Source of the DNA: JAAYXU01 sp050942555
GTDB taxonomy: Bacteria > Bacillota > Clostridia > Christensenellales > UMGS416
Length of the DNA: 11,796 nt
Reading direction: 5' to 3'
Assembly: GCA_050942555.1 (NCBI GenBank)
Contig: JBMNNN010000046.1
Span: forward strand, 1-11,796
The first letter of the stretch is position 1, and the number at the start of each line of letters is the position of its first letter. Both the position numbers and the translations under genes were made by a program. Positions 1 through 7,103 of this stretch are shown in pieces. The notes under the pieces are model-generated. The model was not told the origin of the DNA. It saw only the letters and a program-made list of their open reading frames with translations, and made no database searches.

Positions 1-749
1 TGGCGGCACATGATGTCGTAGCTGTCATGATAGCCGTTCTTTTTCAGGTACCGTCCGAGCCCCAGGTTCCACGCCTCGTCCATTCCGATATGGATCCGCC
101 GGCTGCGGAAGGGCGCGCTGGCCGCCGCGATGATTTCGTCAAGGAAACGATAGGTTTCCTCGCAGTCGACAAGCAGCACCGAGGGCGTGTCGGTAATATG
201 CCCCATCGCGCGGCTCCAGCGAAGCGCCGTCTCCAGATGACCCAGCGTCTGTATACAGGGAACCATCTCGATGCCCAGCATGTCGGCGTAGTCGTCAAGC
301 GCCTTTAATTCCTCGTACGAGTAGCGGCCGCGCATATAGCCGAAATAGGGCCGCCCGGGCACCTCGTACACATCTTCGGTATACAGCATGAGCATATTCA
401 GGCCCATGAGCGCCATCCTGCGCAGGAGATAGCGTACCATATCGATCGTGGGCACGCCGCCCCGGCTCACATCGAACATGACGCCGTTTTTCTCGAACGC
501 AGCGGTCTGCGCGATATCGAATTCCCCTTGCGGGGCATGCTGGACAAAGAGCCCCAGAGCGCGGAAAAACTCGCACCGGTTGGAGCATTGGATCCGCCCC
601 TGTCGGCCGCGGAGCGTTACGCGCAGCGCGCCCCCCCGCTCCACGGTGACGGGCAGTCCGTCGGGTGCAAGCGTAATCCCCAGCTCTCCAGCGAGCGCCT
701 CCGCGCCCTCGATGATCCATCCGGCGTCTCCCGTCAGGTGCAGCTTCAT
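1..749 (-). CDS. GcnA-like family 20 glycoside hydrolase (exo-beta-N-acetylhexosaminidase), 3' end cut by window edge
   Basis: The visible 249 residues match the GcnA-like branch of GH20, which removes terminal beta-linked GlcNAc or GalNAc from oligosaccharides by substrate-assisted catalysis. Residues about 1-85 form the N-terminal domain before the barrel. The TIM barrel begins near FEKNGVMFDVSRGG (85-98), continues through YEELKALDDYADMLGIEMVP (145-164) and CIQTLGHLETALRW (165-178), and reaches the catalytic Asp-Glu pair in HIGMDEAWNLGLG (D224, E225). There is no signal peptide, so the enzyme is probably cytosolic and works on imported sugars. Known GcnA proteins are near 630 residues, so well over half is missing to the left. 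The ATG has AGGAGG nine bases upstream, and this site overlaps the stop of the upstream NagB-like gene (14 bases between the genes), suggesting translational coupling. The family is clear; the exact sugar is not. Confidence 0.88.
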   Translation of the reverse strand, partial: MKLHLTGDAGWIIEGAEALAGELGITLAPDGLPVTVERGGALRVTLRGRQGRIQCSNRCEFFRALGLFVQHAPQGEFDIAQTAAFEKNGVMFDVSRGGVPTIDMVRYLLRRMALMGLNMLMLYTEDVYEVPGRPYFGYMRGRYSYEELKALDDYADMLGIEMVPCIQTLGHLETALRWSRAMGHITDTPSVLLVDCEETYRFLDEIIAAASAPFRSRRIHIGMDEAWNLGLGRYLKKNGYHDSYDIMCR

Positions 750-763
750 AATCCTAATCCTCC

Positions 764-1597
764 TCAGGGAATAAAGAAATCCATCGGGTCGAGCAGCGCA
801 TCGGTGGCGATGATTTCAGCATTGGGATGCCGCTGCAGGAACGACGCGGGGACCTTCCGGGTGGGCTCCTCAAGGAGCGCCTTGCGAAGGATCGCCCACT
901 GCCACTCCCGGAAATAATAAAGCTTAATGACCTTGGACGCAAGGATCTCGCGCATTCCGATGGTCATGCAGCGCCGCGGCATCAGGTCGAACGAGCCGCC
1001 CAGCATCCTCGAGGCGTTGATGGTGATCGTTTCTCTCGCGATAGCCAGCTGTCTGGTGGGAAGATTCGTAAACGCCTCGTCGCTGATCTCATCGCCCGGC
1101 TCGGGGGGCTCGTTGAACGCGATGTGACCGTTGATCCCGGAGCTGCCGATGCATATGTCAGCGCCGCCCAGCTTCTCAAGGGTATCGGTCAGCTTTTTCT
1201 CCTGGCCAATCGTGGGGAAGAAACGCTGGCTCTCGGGCATGACCAGATCGGGGTCGATCTTGCTGTATACGTTTTTGTTCATAAACCCGACAAAGCTGAG
1301 CGGGTTCTTCTCGTCGATCATCGTTCCGTCGTCGTTCAGATACTCGTCCATGTTGAAGAACCAAACGTTCTTCAGGCTGATGCGCTCCCGATTGACCGTA
1401 TCCACGAAATAAGGATAGTGCCCGACCGGGCCGACCGGCACGATGAATACGATCCGCTCTCCCTGACGGCTCCGGATGGCGTCGATCATCTCGCGCGCGA
1501 TCTCGCGGTAGCAGCTGTCCATGTCGGGTATCGCACGCAGCGGTATGCGGCTCTGCGCGAACAGTTCGTCACGGCTTAACGCGTATATGGATTTCAT
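764..1597 (-). CDS. NagB-like glucosamine-6-phosphate isomerase/deaminase family protein with altered active-site loop
   Basis: This 277-residue protein has the NagB fold, which in characterised members converts glucosamine-6-phosphate to fructose-6-phosphate and ammonia in the cytosol. Support comes from FFNMDEYLND (80-89, D84 matching the general base D72 of E. coli NagB), NGHIAFNEP (156-164, H158 and E163 matching H143 and E148), and a C-terminal PASFLQRHPN (250-259). Two features are unusual. The Asp of the canonical DGH motif is Asn (N156), and the N-terminal phosphate loop reads PVGPVGHYP (54-62) rather than the usual GSTP type. It may therefore be a divergent subfamily with a different amino-sugar phosphate. 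The start is set at 1597, not 1603, because the AGGAGG at 1605-1610 lies 7 bases before the inner ATG but only 1 base before the outer one. It is first in an operon with the GH20 gene. I leave the symbol blank because of the altered residues. Confidence 0.85.
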   Translation of the reverse strand: MKSIYALSRDELFAQSRIPLRAIPDMDSCYREIAREMIDAIRSRQGERIVFIVPVGPVGHYPYFVDTVNRERISLKNVWFFNMDEYLNDDGTMIDEKNPLSFVGFMNKNVYSKIDPDLVMPESQRFFPTIGQEKKLTDTLEKLGGADICIGSSGINGHIAFNEPPEPGDEISDEAFTNLPTRQLAIARETITINASRMLGGSFDLMPRRCMTIGMREILASKVIKLYYFREWQWAILRKALLEEPTRKVPASFLQRHPNAEIIATDALLDPMDFFIP

Positions 1598-1604
1598 AGC
1601 CATT

Positions 1605-1610
1605 CCTCCT
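1605..1610 (-). promoter_or_regulatory. Shine-Dalgarno site that decides the NagB-like start
   Basis: The minus strand reads AGGAGG A ATG GCT ATG. The outer ATG (1603) is one base from the site, which is too close for normal initiation. The inner ATG (1597) has a 7-base spacer, and homology to NagB begins right after it. Confidence 0.75.
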
Positions 1611-1636
1611 GTGTTATAATCAGTTAACCTGTATAT

Positions 1637-1665
1637 ATTATAGATGAACATGGACTCGGTGTACA
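1637..1665 (-). promoter_or_regulatory. Putative sigma-A promoter for the NagB-like/GH20 operon
   Basis: On the minus strand a perfect TATAAT (1642-1637) lies 17 bases from TGTACA (1665-1660), which matches 4 of 6 bases of TTGACA. Transcription would start near 1630, giving a leader of about 33 bases. The -35 lies inside a 12-bp palindrome and the -10 overlaps the left arm of a longer dyad, as expected for a repressible promoter. The -10 is strong and the -35 is weak. Confidence 0.55.
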
Positions 1666-1695
1666 CCGTGCAGATTGACATCCATTTCATCTATA
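1639..1695. promoter_or_regulatory. Nested inverted repeats, candidate operator between divergent genes
   Basis: Outer arms TATAGATGAACATGGA (1639-1654) and TCCATTTCATCTATA (1681-1695) are inverted copies differing by one extra C. Near their centre lies the perfect 12-bp palindrome CGGTGTACACCG (1657-1668). The element covers the -35 and part of the -10 of the leftward promoter and ends about 34 bases before the rightward one. No regulator gene is in the window. It could bind a repressor such as a LacI- or GntR-type protein (inference), or form a hairpin only in the DNA, since both predicted transcripts start outside most of it. Confidence 0.55.
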
Positions 1696-1728
1696 TTGAC
1701 CAAATTAAACCCGGAAAACAAATGATGG

Positions 1729-1757
1729 TTGACGTGGTAAAAAGCGTCCTATATAAT
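1729..1757 (+). promoter_or_regulatory. Putative sigma-A promoter for the ceramidase-family gene
   Basis: TTGACG (1729-1734) and a perfect TATAAT (1752-1757) are separated by exactly 17 bases, 11 of 12 consensus positions in all. Transcription would start near 1764, leaving a leader of about 73 bases before the ATG at 1837. This is the best promoter match in the window. Confidence 0.72.
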
Positions 1758-1836
1758 CAGGCTTGGAGTTTCGGCGCCCCGGCGCACCCTGTTGCCTGTT
1801 TGCACATCGGCTATTTTTCTGTAAAGGAGTAAAGCC

Positions 1837-3144
1837 ATGCTGGAAGTTGGATTCTCGCGAGTCGATATTACGCCGCAGTTGGGCGTGAGCCTTCAGGGGT
1901 ACTACTACGAGCGCCATGCGGACGGCATACTCGACCCGCTGTACACGAACGTGATCGCCGTTTCCGACGGACAGCATACGGCGGCGCTTCTGAGCCTGGA
2001 CCTCATCGGCCTTCAAAAGCGCGAGGCCGACAGGGCGCGGAAAGTCATCTCCGAGCGGACAGGGATTCCCGAGGACGCCATCCTGCTGTGTGCCACCCAT
2101 ACCCACACCGGCCCGGCGATGTCGCCAGCCGACGATCCGGATCCTATCTATAACAAATTCGTGTACATGAAGCTGGGCGACGCGGTCGCGCTGGCCCTCG
2201 CCGACAGAAGCGAGGCGAAGCTAAGCTACGCTGCGAACGAGTGCAAAAATATATCCTTCATTCGCCGGTACAGGATGAAGGACGGGAGCGTACGGACAAA
2301 CCCCGGAAGGCGCAATCCACAGATCGATCGCCCGATCGGCTCCCCCGACGAAACGGTCCAGCTGCTGAAAATCGAGCGCCGGAACAAGCCGGAAATACTG
2401 CTCGTAAACTTCCAGGTGCATCCCGATGTAATAGGCGGCTGCAAATTTTCCGCGGATTACCCCGGATTTGTGCGCAGCACGCTGGAAAGCTGCCTCCCCG
2501 GCGTACGGGCAGTCTATATCAACGGCGCCCAGGGCGACACGAACCATACCGACGTGAACTGCCCCGAATGGGACGAGAACTCCGGCTACGCCCATGCGAT
2601 CCACATGGGAAGGTCGATCGCGGGCTCGGTGCTGCAGATATACGGCAAAACAAAGCCGATCGACAGCGATACGGGTGTCCGGTACGCGCACAGGGATGTG
2701 CAGGTTCCGTCCAGCCGGGTCGGCGCCGATGAGATCCGCGAAGCCGAGAAGATCATCGCGCTGCACGAGGCGGGGCGGGACTGCGATATACCCGAGAAGG
2801 GCATGGGCGTCGTCACGCTGGTGGCCGAAGCCTACCGGATGAAGAGGCTGGAAAACGGGCCCGACTTTTTCGACCTGAGCGCATGGGCGCTGTCCTTCGG
2901 CGGCTTCGCGATAGCGGGCGTGCCCGGCGAGCCGTTTACCGAGATCGGACGGCGCGTAAAGGCCACGTCGCCCTTTGAGGCCACGTTCTTCGCGTGCCTG
3001 ACCAACGGCAGCGAGGGCTACCTGCCCACGGCAAACGCCTACGAGGAGGGCGGCTACGAAGCCAGAAGCTCCCGCTTCCGCTCGGGTGTGGCCGAGATCC
3101 TTATACGCAGCGCGCAGGAAGCGCTCGCGCAGATCCGCGAATAA
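1837..3144 (+). CDS. Short cytosolic protein of the neutral/alkaline ceramidase family (N-terminal catalytic domain), substrate unknown
   Basis: The 435 residues align with the catalytic domain of neutral/alkaline non-lysosomal ceramidases, which are zinc amidases. Recognisable blocks are VGFSRVDITP (4-13), ATHTHTGP (86-93, first zinc ligand), NFQVHP (191-196, second His), NGAQGDTNHT (229-238), GVPGEPFTEIGRR (361-373, Glu ligand E365) and NGSEGYLPTANAYEEGGYE (390-408, Tyr ligand region). The metal site therefore looks intact. At the position of the ceramidase GDVSPN motif, where Ser is the nucleophile in the Pseudomonas enzyme, this protein has GDTNHT, so Asn replaces Ser. It has no signal peptide and lacks the C-terminal domain of the roughly 650-residue secreted enzymes. 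True ceramidase activity is unlikely; another cytosolic amide or ester hydrolysis is possible. AAGGAG lies 7 bases before the ATG. It is transcribed away from the NagB-like/GH20 operon, and a hairpin follows 33 bases after the stop. Confidence 0.8.
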   Translation: MLEVGFSRVDITPQLGVSLQGYYYERHADGILDPLYTNVIAVSDGQHTAALLSLDLIGLQKREADRARKVISERTGIPEDAILLCATHTHTGPAMSPADDPDPIYNKFVYMKLGDAVALALADRSEAKLSYAANECKNISFIRRYRMKDGSVRTNPGRRNPQIDRPIGSPDETVQLLKIERRNKPEILLVNFQVHPDVIGGCKFSADYPGFVRSTLESCLPGVRAVYINGAQGDTNHTDVNCPEWDENSGYAHAIHMGRSIAGSVLQIYGKTKPIDSDTGVRYAHRDVQVPSSRVGADEIREAEKIIALHEAGRDCDIPEKGMGVVTLVAEAYRMKRLENGPDFFDLSAWALSFGGFAIAGVPGEPFTEIGRRVKATSPFEATFFACLTNGSEGYLPTANAYEEGGYEARSSRFRSGVAEILIRSAQEALAQIRE

Positions 3145-3177
3145 ACGGAAAACGGGAGTAAACAAACCTGCTATCCG

Positions 3178-3203
3178 GCTGCCCGCCACGGCGGGCAGCT
3201 TTC
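3178..3203. terminator. GC-rich hairpin between convergent genes
   Basis: GCTGCCCGCC (3178-3187) pairs perfectly with GGCGGGCAGC (3190-3199); in practice the last pair opens to give a 4-base loop. On the plus strand it is followed by TTTCCTATT, a modest T-rich tail. It lies between the stop of the plus-strand ceramidase-family gene (3144) and the stop of the minus-strand ABC gene (3214), so it may end transcription from both sides. The minus-strand T tail is poor. Confidence 0.65.
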
Positions 3204-3213
3204 CTATTGCGTA

Positions 3214-5181
3214 CTATGCCCGCGCTTCCCTGTCCTGTCCGGCGAACTGGCTTTGGTACAGCCTGTGGTAGAAGCCCTTCCGCTCAAGCAGCTCGCTGTG
3301 GGTTCCGCGCTCGACGATGCGCCCCTCGTCGATGACCAGTATCTTGTCGGCCTTCTGTATTGTGGACAGGCGATGGGCTATCACAAAGCAGGTGCGCCCG
3401 CGCATGAGCTCCAGCATGGCCTGCTGGATGTGAACCTCGGTGCGGGTGTCCACCGAGCTTGTGGCCTCGTCCAGTATCAGTATCGCCGGGTCGGCCATCA
3501 TCGCCCGGGAGATGGCGAGGAGCTGCCGCTGTCCCTGCGAGAGATTGCTGCCCTCCTCGGTGAGCGCCGTCGCATACCCGTCGGGGAGGCGGTGGATGAA
3601 CTGATCGGCCCTGGCCCTGATCGCGGCGGTCCGCACTTCCTCGTCGGTTCCGGTCAGGCGCCCGTAGCGGATATTGTCCATGACCGACTCGGCGAAAAGA
3701 TACGTGTCCTGCAGCACGATGCCCAGCTGGCTGCGCAGGCAGTCCTTGCGGAAGCGCCGGATATCCATGCCGTCTATCTCGATCTTCCCCGACTCGATGT
3801 CGTAAAAGCGGGTCAGCAGGTTGACGATCGTGGTCTTGCCCGCACCGGTAGGGCCTACCAGCGCGATGACCTGTCCGGGCTGCGCGGTCAGGTTGATGTC
3901 CTTTAAAACCGGTACGCCGGGCAGGTATCCGAAATTGACATGCTCGAATTTTACCTGCCCGCTGATCTTGTGGTCGACGGCGCCGGGCTCGTCCTGTATC
4001 TCGGGCACCTCGTCCATGATCTCAAACACGCGCTCCGCGCCGGCCAGCGCCGACTGTATCTGCGCGAACACCTGCCCCATCTGCGCGATCGGCCGCCCGA
4101 AGTTGCGCGCATACATGAAGAACGTGAGCAGCATGCCCACGTCGGCCCAGCCCCGGACCACGAACCATCCGCCGACCGCCGCCAGCAGCGCGAACCCGAT
4201 GTTGTTGATAAGGTTGATCGTGGGCATCATGATGCCGGTAAGCACCTGCGCCCGGATGGCGAGCTGCATATGCGCTTCGTTGCGCCGCGCGAACCGCGCT
4301 TCCTCCTCCCGCTCGCGGCAGAAGACCTTGACGACCTGCTGGGCGCTGACGATCTCCTCCATGAACCCGTTGACCGCGCCCAGCGCTTTCGACTGCCGGT
4401 AGAAGTATTTCCGGCTCACCGACGCCACATAGCGGGTCATCATCATCGACAGCGGCACCGGCACGAGCGCGAGGATGGCAAGCCGCCAGTTCAGTACCAC
4501 CATGAAAATAAGCGTGACGGTCAGGCTTACGAAGCCGCCCACGAACTCCCCTACATTGTTGGTGATGGCCGAGGATACGGTCTCCACATCGTTGGTCAGG
4601 CGGCTCATGAGGTCGCCCTTCTCGCGGCTGTCGAAGAACCGGAGCGAGAGCTTCTGTATCTGCCCGAACAGCTTGCCGCGTATGACGTGCACCACCCGCT
4701 GCGACACGCCCGCCATGAGCCAGCTCGACACACCCTGAAAGATGCCCATGATGAGCACTATCGCGGCGTAGGCCAGCAGGATCAGGAAAAACTGGCCGGG
4801 AAGGCCCAGCGCGCTGCCCACCGCTCCCGATGCCAGATTGACCGCCCGGCCCATCAGCATCGGCCCGACCGACGATAGGCTCGTCGTCACCAGTACGGCG
4901 ATGAGCGCCATGATGATCGTGCCTTTATGGTCCGAGAAATAACCAGCGAGACGCCGCAGCGTCTGGCGGGAATCCCGGGCCCGCCCGCCCGCAAATGCGC
5001 CCATAGGCCCGCGTCCGGGGCCGTGGCCTCCGGGCTGCCCTTGGACCGGCTTGGAGTCGCCCGGGGTCTGCGCGGCGTATTCCTCGGGCAGCGAACCGAA
5101 TCCCGGCAGCTTTTCAATGAGGCGGCGGAAAAATCCCCGGGGGGCTGCGCGTCCGCCCGCGCTGCGATTCGCATCAGGCAT
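3214..5181 (-). CDS. ABC half-transporter with canonical Walker motifs (BmrD/TM288-like partner)
   Basis: This 655-residue exporter subunit has a membrane domain (about 75-380) followed by an ATPase domain. Motifs seen are Walker A GPTGAGKTT (443-451), Q-loop Q491, signature LSQGQ (547-551), Walker B ILILDE (567-572, with catalytic E572) and switch His H603. The first 70 or so residues form a soluble, Gly/Pro-rich extension (40-70), similar to that in many Firmicutes BmrD-type subunits. Its signature is the non-standard one (LSQGQ instead of LSGGQ), while its Walker B and His are normal, the expected complement of the upstream subunit. The start overlaps the upstream gene's end by 8 bases, with GGGGAGG 9 bases before the ATG, so the two are translated together and probably form one heterodimer exporting drugs, lipids or peptides. 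The substrate cannot be told from sequence. Confidence 0.9.
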   Translation of the reverse strand: MPDANRSAGGRAAPRGFFRRLIEKLPGFGSLPEEYAAQTPGDSKPVQGQPGGHGPGRGPMGAFAGGRARDSRQTLRRLAGYFSDHKGTIIMALIAVLVTTSLSSVGPMLMGRAVNLASGAVGSALGLPGQFFLILLAYAAIVLIMGIFQGVSSWLMAGVSQRVVHVIRGKLFGQIQKLSLRFFDSREKGDLMSRLTNDVETVSSAITNNVGEFVGGFVSLTVTLIFMVVLNWRLAILALVPVPLSMMMTRYVASVSRKYFYRQSKALGAVNGFMEEIVSAQQVVKVFCREREEEARFARRNEAHMQLAIRAQVLTGIMMPTINLINNIGFALLAAVGGWFVVRGWADVGMLLTFFMYARNFGRPIAQMGQVFAQIQSALAGAERVFEIMDEVPEIQDEPGAVDHKISGQVKFEHVNFGYLPGVPVLKDINLTAQPGQVIALVGPTGAGKTTIVNLLTRFYDIESGKIEIDGMDIRRFRKDCLRSQLGIVLQDTYLFAESVMDNIRYGRLTGTDEEVRTAAIRARADQFIHRLPDGYATALTEEGSNLSQGQRQLLAISRAMMADPAILILDEATSSVDTRTEVHIQQAMLELMRGRTCFVIAHRLSTIQKADKILVIDEGRIVERGTHSELLERKGFYHRLYQSQFAGQDREARA

Positions 5182-6967
5182 GGGTCTGCGCCTCCCCTCC
5201 GCCCAGCTGGCTTTCGTATATCTCGCGGTATATCGCGCTTGTCTTCATTAGCTCGCTGTGCGCGCCCTGCGCCGCGATGCTCCCGTCGTCCAGCACCAGT
5301 ATCTTGTCCGCGGCCATGACCGACGATATCCGCTGCGCCACCAGCAGCACCGTAGCGCGGCCCGCGCGGCGGAGCAGCGCTTCGCGGATCCTGACTTCTG
5401 TCGTAACATCCACAGCGCTGGTCGAGTCGTCAAATATCAGTATTTTCGGATTCTTCGCCAGGGCGCGCGCGATGGCGAGACGCTGCTTTTGTCCGCCCGA
5501 GAGGTTCACGCCCCGCTGCGCTATTTCGCTGTCGTATCCCTTTTCCATATCGCATATGAATTCCTCGGCCTGTGCGTCGCGCGCCGCTTCCCGCACCGCT
5601 TCCCCGGACGCGCCGGGATCCCCGTAGGCGATGTTGTCCCGGACGCTGCGCGACAGCAGCAGCGGTTGCTGCAGCGATATGCCCATCGCGCCGCGCAGGT
5701 CGTGCAGGCGGTATCTGCGCACGTCGACGCCGTCCACCAGCACCTGGCCTTGGGTTACCTCATACAGGCGGGGAATGAGATGCACGAGCGTGCTCTTGCC
5801 CGAGCCGGTAGCGCCCAGGATCGCGACCGTCTGGCCGGGCTCGGCCACGAAGCTCACGTCGTGCAGCACCGGATCGCCTTCGCCCTCGTCGTAGCGGAAC
5901 GTGACGCCGCGGAACTCCACCCGCCCCTGCGTTACCTGCGGCCACCCGTCTGCCGACTCCGGGCGGTCGGGATCGAGTATGTCCACGCGCTCAGAGAGCA
6001 CCTCGTCGATGCGCTCCTTGGCCGCTTTTGCCGAGACCAGCATCACGAGGAAGAAGGAAACCATCATCAGCGACATCATGATGCGGGAAATGTACTGCAC
6101 GAAGGCCATCAGCTCGCCAGTAGTCAGGCCGCCCGCTACGATCTCGATGCCGCCCATCCACAGCACCGCGATGACCGTACCGTACATGACGAGCGAGAAA
6201 AGCGGGTTGGCGAGCGACATGATGCGCATGATCCTTATCGCGACGTTCCGGAAATCGAGGCTTGCGGCGTTAAATCGCCGGTTCTCGTACTCCTCGCGGA
6301 CAAAGGCCCGCACGACGCGCGCTCCGGCCAGATTTTCCTGCATGATGACGTTCACGCGGTCCAGCTTCTTCCTGAGCATTTGGAAGTACGGGAATCCGAT
6401 CCGGATAAACAGCGACGCGCCCAGGGCGAGCAGCGAAACCGCAGGTATGAACACGAGCGACAGACGGGGCGACAGACGCACCGCATAGTACAGGCCGCCC
6501 AGCGCCATGAACGGTGCGCGCACCATCGTCCTGAGCGCCATGGCCAGCGCATGCTTGACCTGCATGATGTCGTTGGTCATCCGGGTAACCAGCGAGCCGG
6601 TACGGAAATGGTCGAGATTATGAAACGAAAAAGACTGCACCCTGCCAAACATGCCTGCGCGCAGGTCGGCAGCGAACCCCTCCGACGCGACCGTCGAGAA
6701 ATAAAAGCAGCCGATTCCGCCCGCGACGCCGATGAGCGCGTAAGCGATCATCCTGAACCCCTCGCGCATGATGAGCGCGATGTCGCCGTTTGATATGCCC
6801 TCGTCGATAATGACCGTCATCAGCTGGGGGAGCTTAAGATCCACCCAGACCTCTACGAGCATGAGGAGCGGCGCCAGCAATATAAAAAGCCAAAGCGGCT
6901 TCATATAGCTCCACATCGTCGTGTTTCGGACCCGATCCCCCGTGAAATATCCCCCTGGCTCAGCCAT
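5174..6967 (-). CDS. ABC half-transporter with degenerate ATP site (BmrC/TM287-like partner)
   Basis: This 597-residue protein has a six-helix membrane domain (about 20-315) and an ATPase domain. Numbering from the outer ATG at 6973, it shows Walker A GATGSGKST (387-395), Q435, a normal LSGGQ signature (491-495), Walker B ILIFDD (511-516), where Asp516 replaces the catalytic Glu, and AQR at 546-548, where Gln547 replaces the switch His. Its own nucleotide site should therefore bind but hardly hydrolyse ATP, as in heterodimeric exporters such as TM287/288 and BmrCD. Its LSGGQ completes the active site of the downstream subunit. The preferred start is 6967 because AGAGG lies 7 bases upstream; the ATG at 6973 is only 1 base from it. 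It is first in the two-gene operon. The family is secure; the cargo is unknown. Confidence 0.9.
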   Translation of the reverse strand: MAEPGGYFTGDRVRNTTMWSYMKPLWLFILLAPLLMLVEVWVDLKLPQLMTVIIDEGISNGDIALIMREGFRMIAYALIGVAGGIGCFYFSTVASEGFAADLRAGMFGRVQSFSFHNLDHFRTGSLVTRMTNDIMQVKHALAMALRTMVRAPFMALGGLYYAVRLSPRLSLVFIPAVSLLALGASLFIRIGFPYFQMLRKKLDRVNVIMQENLAGARVVRAFVREEYENRRFNAASLDFRNVAIRIMRIMSLANPLFSLVMYGTVIAVLWMGGIEIVAGGLTTGELMAFVQYISRIMMSLMMVSFFLVMLVSAKAAKERIDEVLSERVDILDPDRPESADGWPQVTQGRVEFRGVTFRYDEGEGDPVLHDVSFVAEPGQTVAILGATGSGKSTLVHLIPRLYEVTQGQVLVDGVDVRRYRLHDLRGAMGISLQQPLLLSRSVRDNIAYGDPGASGEAVREAARDAQAEEFICDMEKGYDSEIAQRGVNLSGGQKQRLAIARALAKNPKILIFDDSTSAVDVTTEVRIREALLRRAGRATVLLVAQRISSVMAADKILVLDDGSIAAQGAHSELMKTSAIYREIYESQLGGGEAQTHA

Positions 6968-6974
6968 CCGCATA

Positions 6975-6979
6975 CCTCT
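6975..6979 (-). promoter_or_regulatory. Ribosome binding site that decides the first ABC start
   Basis: The minus strand reads AGAGG T ATG CGG ATG. The spacer is 1 base to the outer ATG (6973) and 7 bases to the inner one (6967), favouring the inner start, as for the NagB-like gene. Confidence 0.6.
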
Positions 6980-7005
6980 ATATACATTATTTTAAATCGT
7001 TAACA

Positions 7006-7034
7006 ATATTATCACGCAATACGGGTACAGGCAA
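7006..7034 (-). promoter_or_regulatory. Putative promoter of the ABC exporter operon
   Basis: On the minus strand TTGCCT (7034-7029) and TAATAT (7011-7006) are 17 bases apart, with each box matching about 4 of 6 consensus bases. Transcription would start near 6999. A near-palindrome centred on GTTAAC (6995-7006) overlaps the -10 and the predicted start and could bind a MarR-type repressor, but this is weak. No leader peptide was evident in the short leader. Confidence 0.4.
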
Positions 7035-7103
7035 CCTGAAAATTTCTGTATATCCGCCAGCACAGAGGAAATTATAAACTAAAAGCGCAAGCGGGGTGGG
7101 AAT

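Noticed and set aside
2221..3189. Minus-strand open frame (322 codons) opposite the ceramidase-family gene
   Set aside because: It runs through the hairpin at 3178-3199 and has no family resemblance; the plus-strand gene has conserved metal-site motifs and a good start.
5258..6793. Long plus-strand open frame (511 codons) opposite the first ABC gene
   Set aside because: It is rich in His, Arg and Ala with no domain, lacks a ribosome site, and is fully antisense to a gene with all the ABC motifs. It is a by-product of GC-rich codon use.
6974..7103. Possible end of a gerAA gene before the gerAB remnant
   Set aside because: One frame ends in YPPAQRKL and a stop about 25 bases before the old gerAB start, but the stretch is too short and AT-rich to recognise as GerAA.
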